This document shows positions 58,701 to 64,000 of a DNA stretch of 64,000 nucleotides, piece by piece. This DNA comes from Tetraselmis striata (taxonomy: Eukaryota > Chlorophyta > Chlorodendrophyceae > Chlorodendrales > Chlorodendraceae). The notes beneath the pieces were generated by a model that was not told where the DNA came from, searched no databases, and saw only the letters and a list, made by a program, of their open reading frames with translations. The stretch's first letter is position 1, and each line of letters begins with the position of its first letter. The translations under genes and the position numbers were made by a program. The stretch lies in the NCBI GenBank assembly GCA_006384855.1, contig VCJN01001790.1, forward strand, positions 1-64,000, given 5' to 3'.

Positions 58701-61700
58701 GCATGCCGGCCTTACTCAGCGCCTCAACCAGCATCCGGCCCGCGTCAAACTCAAGGAAGAAGATACTGAGCTGAAAGGTGATGTAGAAGGGCGACACCCC
58801 GACTGCGAGGCAGGCAAACACGATCTGCGCCAGCATGTACCACGCCTTCCAGTAGCATACGAGGTCCAGGGCGTGAATGATGCCGTATTCCATGAGGAAG
58901 GTGATGCCGCCGGCGTTGTGCTCCTAGGGTCACACGCATCACGCGGCCGGATTCAGCCACCTCCCCCAGCCGAGGCGGCAGTCAGTGTTGAGGCAGACAA
59001 CATCAGGCAGTCGGCCCTGGGCAGTGCGCCCGGCCCCTCTGTGCAGGGGCACACTGACCTTGGGCGGCTCCGGAAGAGCTTGCACAATCTTCTTGGCGAT
59101 CTGCTGGCTCTTGCGGTGGGACTTCTTGGCGTAGTTTCCGAAGTTGTTGCCCCCCTGGCCGCTGCTGCTCTCTTCACCCGCGTCATGCGGATTCACTCGA
59201 TTCCGGGACAGGCGCGCCGCCGCAGCGCCCGTCTCGGCCGCCCGCTCCAGCTGCCTGATGAGCAGCTGGCCGAGCGCGGGGCGGGTGGCGCTCTCCCGCC
59301 ACAAGCGGAAGTCCTTGCACAGGAAGCCCACCAGGATAGAGAGGACCACCAGCACTTGCAGCGCGCAGAGGCCGACGCACGTCCAGTAGCTCCATGCCGA
59401 GTCCTGCCGCCAGGTGGCCTCCGAGGCCTTGACGGTCAGCAGCATCAGCACCAACACCGCCAATGCCATGAAGAAGGACACCTTGTTCAGCGGGGCATGC
59501 TGCTCCGACAGCCAGTGCAGCCTGCCGAGGGGCGTTGCGGCTGAGTCAGACGGTCAGCGCTGACCACTCCGATGTTTTTTTTTTCGCCCCCTTGCACGCC
59601 CACGTCTTCCCCCGTTGCTCATCCTGGACTCACTATTCCCGGGCCCCAATACCCTAACTCCTGGCGGGCTAATGCTACCCGCAACCATACACAAGCATAG
59701 AAATATGAGAGGCTGGGGACCCCTCCCATCCCCCCGCTCTGCCTGCTCGGGCTCCCAGACAATTCCCTCCGCAGCTTCGGCGACCATGCTCCCTGGTAAA
59801 GCATCCAGCGCCCGCAAGCACGCCGAGTACAATTTAAGATTTCAGGTTTCAGGTTCTAGGGTCAAATCCCGTAAAGGGCCGGGCGAGTCGGGCGGGGCAT
59901 ACATTGCGTATCGTCGCTTCAGCTCGTGGCTCGCCACCAAGTCGCTGACGACCGACTCCATCCTGCGCATCAGCTCGATGCCTTTGTGCAGCGGGTTGGC
60001 GCGCATGTGGGAGGGCAGCGAGCGCAGGTCGCGCAACACCTTGGCCTTCCAGGAAGCGCTGGCGTTGGCCTGGCGGCACATCTCCGTCAGCGGGAAGTAC
60101 ACCTTCTCCAGCTGATTGTTCCAGAGCAGCTCGATGCTGGCGGTGTTCCGGGCCATGAAGTGGTCCAGGTCGGCCCGCAGCGCGTTGTCTGCGCCTGCCA
60201 GCACTGCCGAGTCCGCCGGCGGGGTGGGGCGGCCGCCAGCTGCCCCTGCCGGCAGCATGCTCTTGCGGCCGTTGATGTAGCGCAGCTTCTGCATGAAGAA
60301 CAGCATGTCCAGCAGGGTCTTGGCCACCTTGTCCTTCACCTCCTACGCGGGCCGACCGTGCCGTGGATCAGTGAGATGCGGCAGCCGTGAAACAGTGCAC
60401 CGTACCAGCCCAGCGCAGCGCGACTGGCCGCTGACATGACGGCGACGTCATTGCGGCAAACGCATACCGCCGAGGCGGAAACACACCTCATCGTTGACCT
60501 CCACAACATTCCTGTGGCGGGCCAAGAAGGAGAAGAAAGGCGTCTTGGGTTTCTGCGGGCCGGGCTGTTTGACGTTCGCTTCCCAAGCAGCAGATGTCAA
60601 AGGTCGATTCTTCGCGTTTCCTCCATTCACATTACTCATGAACTTCACGGCCTGCGCCAGGCACACAGGGGCGGGGACCGGCGGGGTGAGCTGGGCGGCG
60701 CTGTCATGTGCTGCATCGCGGGGGTGCATGCACTCCAGAGCTAGCCGTCGGTGTGAAGTGGAGCATTGGGGACACGGGGCTCGCATGGTGTGCAGCGCGC
60801 CCTTTGAGCTCAAGCAGCCACCGGCAGACGCACATGTTTGCCATCCTCCGCGCCCTCTCCCTCGTCATCAGGTAACAGGCCACCGCGTTTGCTGGCCCCT
60901 TCATCCATCATGGCGGTGGTAAACACCGAGACCTCGCTCTTTCCGGGCTGTCTCGGCGCCTCGTCGTCAGAGTCACTGTCACTCTGGGCCGAGTCTCCCC
61001 TCACCAGCCTCAGGAAGGTCTGCATCTCTGAGCTGCCCGAGCTGCCGTCAAGCTGATCCATGGCCTTGTAGAGCTTGCGCATCTGGGCCTCCACCGCGCT
61101 GCAGGGGCGCACATCTCCGTGTTAGCGCCTGCTGTGGTGAGTGGGGAAGGAAGCTGGGGCACTGCGCGTCTCAGGAGGTGCCATGATTCACCGGCATGTT
61201 GATGGCACGGGGTCATGGGCCACAGCCGCATACAACAAACACCGGATGAGTTGGGAAGGGGGGGGGGGGGGGGGGAAGGGATCACATGTAGTCAAGCATG
61301 TCCTGCACATGCGCTGCTTTTTCGTCCACTTTCCCCTCTAGCAGGCTGTACATCAGCTCCAGCAGGGACCCCAGCATGGTTGCCTTCAGGGCCTTGGTCT
61401 CGGCGCTGTCCCACTCCTCGAGAACGATGTTGCTGCCGGCGGGGCATCAGGCAGGCATCAGCGCGGACCGTGCCGGAGCGCAGCACCCGGAAGGGCACGG
61501 CTGTGCATCGCGGGGTGACAGACACATCATGGGCATGGGCGGTGTCTAAAACAATCGCGCGCAGGGCACAAATACAGAATCGTGCATTCCGCGCCCGCTC
61601 ACCAAAACATGCGGTTGGCGAGCAGGATGAATGAGGAGTCGATGGCGATCGCCTGCTGGATGGGATGGCACGGCCCCATGCAGGCTTCGCTGAGAAACTG

Positions 61701-64000
61701 GAAGATGGCCCCCATCAACCGGGGCAGCTGCGGCTCGTTGTTCGCTACGGCGCTCATCAACCCATGCTGCATATTGGCGAGCAGCGCCACGCACTCCGAG
61801 ATCAAGTCCTGCGCCGCCAAGCGCGGCAGCCCATCATCGCCATTTATAGTTGATCAAAGCGTCCCAATGCGGTTTTTGCCCCCTTATTTTTCGGATTATA
61901 GGGTTTTTGCCCGACGTGAAAAAACCGTAGACGAACAGTGCAGCGGGGTTTGCCCCCTTACTTTAGAGTTTAGGGGTTTTATCCTACAAAAACCCGTGTT
62001 TGATGAAGATTGGAACTGGATATCTTTATTTTTAGGATTTTAGGGTTTTACCTAGAAAAACCCATACTTAAAGAGTGGAGCGGGATTTGCCCTCGTATTT
62101 TAGGGCTTTAGGGTTTTACCCTACATAAAGAGTGGAGCGGTATTTGCCCCACTTATTCATTTATTTTAGGGTTCTTACCCTATATGGAAAGGGTACATGA
62201 AAAGTAGAGCGGCCTTTGCCCCCTTAATTTAGGATTTTTACCCTACATGAAAAACTCGTGTATGATGAAGACTGGAACTGGATTGTCCCCCTTATTTTTA
62301 GGCTTTAGGGTTTTTACCCTAGAAAAACCCGTACTCAAAGAGTGGAGCGGGATTTGCCCTCTTATTTTAGGGCTTTAGAGTTTTACCCTACATGGAAAAC
62401 TCGTACATAAAGAGCGGAGCAGTGTTCGCCCTACTTATTTTAGGGTTTTAGGTTTTCAATCCTACATGAAAAAGCCCTACATATAGAGCAGAGCGGCCTT
62501 CGCCCCCTTGTTTTTGGGATTTTAGGGGTTTTTACCCTACATGAAAAACCCGTGCATACTGAAAGTGGAGCGGCATTCCATCGCACTCCTGACACCATCG
62601 AGCTACACCACCGCACCTACAGCTGCGCCTTGCATACAGGTAGGCATCGCCGGCGGTGGCGCCACCTCATCCCTGCCAGCTGCCGCACCGCACCTGTTTC
62701 ACCTCATTGCGCCACTGGTCCTTCATCAGGAGCTGCATGTCCTGCATGTGCCCCTCACAGAGCTGGGTGAGCAGCGATACCGTGGCCGTCGCGAAGGCAA
62801 CGGGGTCATGTGCATCGTTCAGCCGGGCAGCAGCGTGATCCCCCCCCTCTTCTTCTTCCAGGTCCTGCAGCCCGGAAGCGCGTGGCGTGCCGGGGTGCAT
62901 TCTGGTCAGCGCAGATACAAAACATGCGCGGCGTCCAGACACGGACTAGAAAGCTGAGAAAGAATGGCACAAAGGCCGCTGAGCCGGCTGGAGCGCTGCC
63001 GGGGGGCTCTGGCACTGCAATGTCACGGTCTTACTGCAAGGGGGCGGTGGATGCTAGACCCCCCCCCCCCCCCCCCCTCTCACACACACGCACACTCACA
63101 CTCGCACGCGCACGCAAGAGACAAGAGACAGGATATCCAGAGGAGCTGCACCCACCTCTGGCAGCTCAGCGACCTCCGCATCCCCAGCCACGGCCTCATC
63201 GCCATCGTCCGCCTGCTGCTTGAGCCACACGGAGCAGCGCTCCAGCCCTCCATCCACTTGGGCGAACCAGGCCTCTGACAGCCCCTGGTCCTCCGTCAGC
63301 AGCATGTACACCTCCTCCTGCAATCAGATGCCAGAGCCCAGGCTCAGCACTCTCCGTGCCTCTGTGAGTATACCCGTTGCGGAGGACACGGGCGTGCGGG
63401 GGTGCTCTGGGTACCTGGATGGTGCGGTTGCCGCCCTGCAGAAGCACCAGCAGCAGCTGGATGGCCTCGAGCTGCACGCTCAGCTTCGAGCTGGTCATCA
63501 GTGCGATGGCGCAGTGCGCCAGCCCCAGCGCGCTGTACTTGTTCTGCACCCACTTCAGCAGGCGCCCCTCCTGCGGGGCATCCTCCCTTGCGAGCCCGGC
63601 CATCCATGCCGCCTGCGGATGACATTGTGTCAGCAGCATGTATCGTTGCGAATTCTGCCAGCACCCAGCTGCACGCCATCAGTAGAGTTGCAGCGATGCG
63701 AATGGGCCGAAGCGTGCCCCAGAGCATTCTGGGAGTGCATCGGGTGCGAGGGGGGGACATCTACACGTGTACTCCAAAGTGACTCGCGCGCACCTGCAGG
63801 TACTTTATGTCGGTGCCATGCCCGTCATCTAGGTAGACCGCGCATCGGAGCGTGCGGATCATCTGCACAAGCGCACAGGCAGCCCTGACGTCAGCATGCT
63901 GCAGCAGGTGTGACAAGTGCTTACGTGGCTTGGCGTTGCCATCGGAGGAGTCAACGCTGCTGGGACACCCCCCCCCCTACACCCCCCCTGTACGGCGGGC
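55792..64000 (-). CDS. IP3-receptor-like calcium channel, 3' part (N-terminus outside window)
   Basis: IP3 receptors release calcium from ER stores. Fourteen exons on the minus strand: 63862-63794, 63612-63415, 63317-63156, 62864-62694, 61808-61603, 61432-61286, 61098-60834, 60651-60487, 60342-59903, 59521-59059, 58923-58618, 57826-57676, 57067-56737, 56575-55792. All are GT-AG with consistent phase, 1285 residues in view. The RIH-type region includes FQFLSEACMGPCHPIQQAIA and LLELMYSLLEGKVDE; the RIH-associated region NTASIELLWNNQLEKVYFPL. Membrane segments include VSFFMALAVLVLMLLTV, VLVVLSILVGFLC, MLAQIVFACLAVGVSPFYI and VRVLFVMIFFIIWAFVLSNI. The pore loop reads GLYGDFAGMYVGDYG where animal receptors have GGG(I/V)GD. 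The linker has the expected CLVC, DFEDHNDLEHN zinc-site pattern, then TEFKGYD. A Ser/Pro-rich tail ends at 55792. The ligand-binding region is not in the window, so IP3 binding is untested. Confidence 0.88.
57255..57335. repeat. Telomere-like palindrome in channel intron
   Basis: GGTTTAGGGTT-TATA-ACCCTAAA forms a near-perfect palindrome at about 57309-57329, next to further TTTAGGG units, inside the intron 57068-57675. Confidence 0.8.
61860..62570. repeat. Tandem array with telomere-like hairpins in channel intron
   Basis: About eight degenerate units of 57 to 140 bp, each with (G/A)GAGCGG(G/C)-TTTGCCC..CTTATTTTAGG, then TAGGGTTTTACCCTACATGA, then AAAAACCCGTNCATAAAGAG. Alternate units carry an extra GATGAAGANTGGAACTGGAT block, giving higher-order periodicity. 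Each unit contains the hairpin TAGGGTTTTACCCTA. It fills most of the intron 61809-62693. Confidence 0.85.

Noticed and set aside
61860..62570. Chromosome end or captured telomere
   Set aside because: The motif occurs as inverted hairpins inside an intron, between exons in correct phase, not as a uniform head-to-tail array.

Overview
The window reads as nuclear DNA of a eukaryotic green alga (Chlorophyta most likely; species not determinable by eye). Five host genes have GC-rich exons split by GT-AG introns of about 60 to 880 bp. They encode a HET-domain membrane protein, cyclin L, beta-tubulin, an HtrA-type protease and an IP3-receptor-like calcium channel; a sixth encodes an unrecognised coiled-coil protein. 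Supporting an alga: IP3 receptors are known in Chlamydomonas-type algae but absent from land plants, degenerate TTTTAGGG/TTTAGGG (plant and green-algal telomere type) motifs lie in introns and spacers, and there are many poly-C/poly-G runs of 14 to 33 nt.

Layout. 1-3066: a GC-rich intronless block with a frameshifted TFIIB-like gene followed by short broken ORFs, best read as a decayed insert from a large DNA virus. 3064-4150: first copy of a repeat (family R1) whose terminal repeats carry the same core as the tyrosine-recombinase (YR) elements further right. 4879-7445: two-exon gene for a secreted/single-pass membrane protein with a HET-like cytoplasmic domain. 7446-12300: gene-poor, ending in two tandem copies of a Helentron-like non-autonomous element. 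12355-14867: cyclin L, six exons. 15.2-15.6 kb: telomere-like hairpins and a YR fragment. 16778-19007 (minus): beta-tubulin, three exons. 19496-23497: a 4-kb transposon with long inverted arrays of a 14-bp palindrome. 23.5-32.6 kb: AT-richer and repetitive, with a foldback element, a LINE remnant and small hairpins. 32898-37205: HtrA-type serine protease, nine exons, one apparent frameshift in the PDZ domain. 37.6-38.0 kb: tRNA-like and tandem repeats. 38178-42638 (minus): coiled-coil gene. 42801-49850: two head-to-tail YR elements. 49.9-55.7 kb: more repeat copies. 55792 to the right edge (minus): IP3-receptor-like channel, fourteen exons visible and the N-terminus missing.

The host genes are unrelated housekeeping or signalling genes and form no operon. 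The accessory story is the mobile DNA. The YR elements pair a Gag-like ORF with a tyrosine recombinase, sit between direct repeats, and contain no reverse transcriptase. They share a roughly 30-bp core with the R1 repeats. This YR/R1 system, the palindrome-array transposon and the receptor-like HET protein are the most novel-looking items. All gene models were built by eye from splice-site phase and family similarity; no database search was run.
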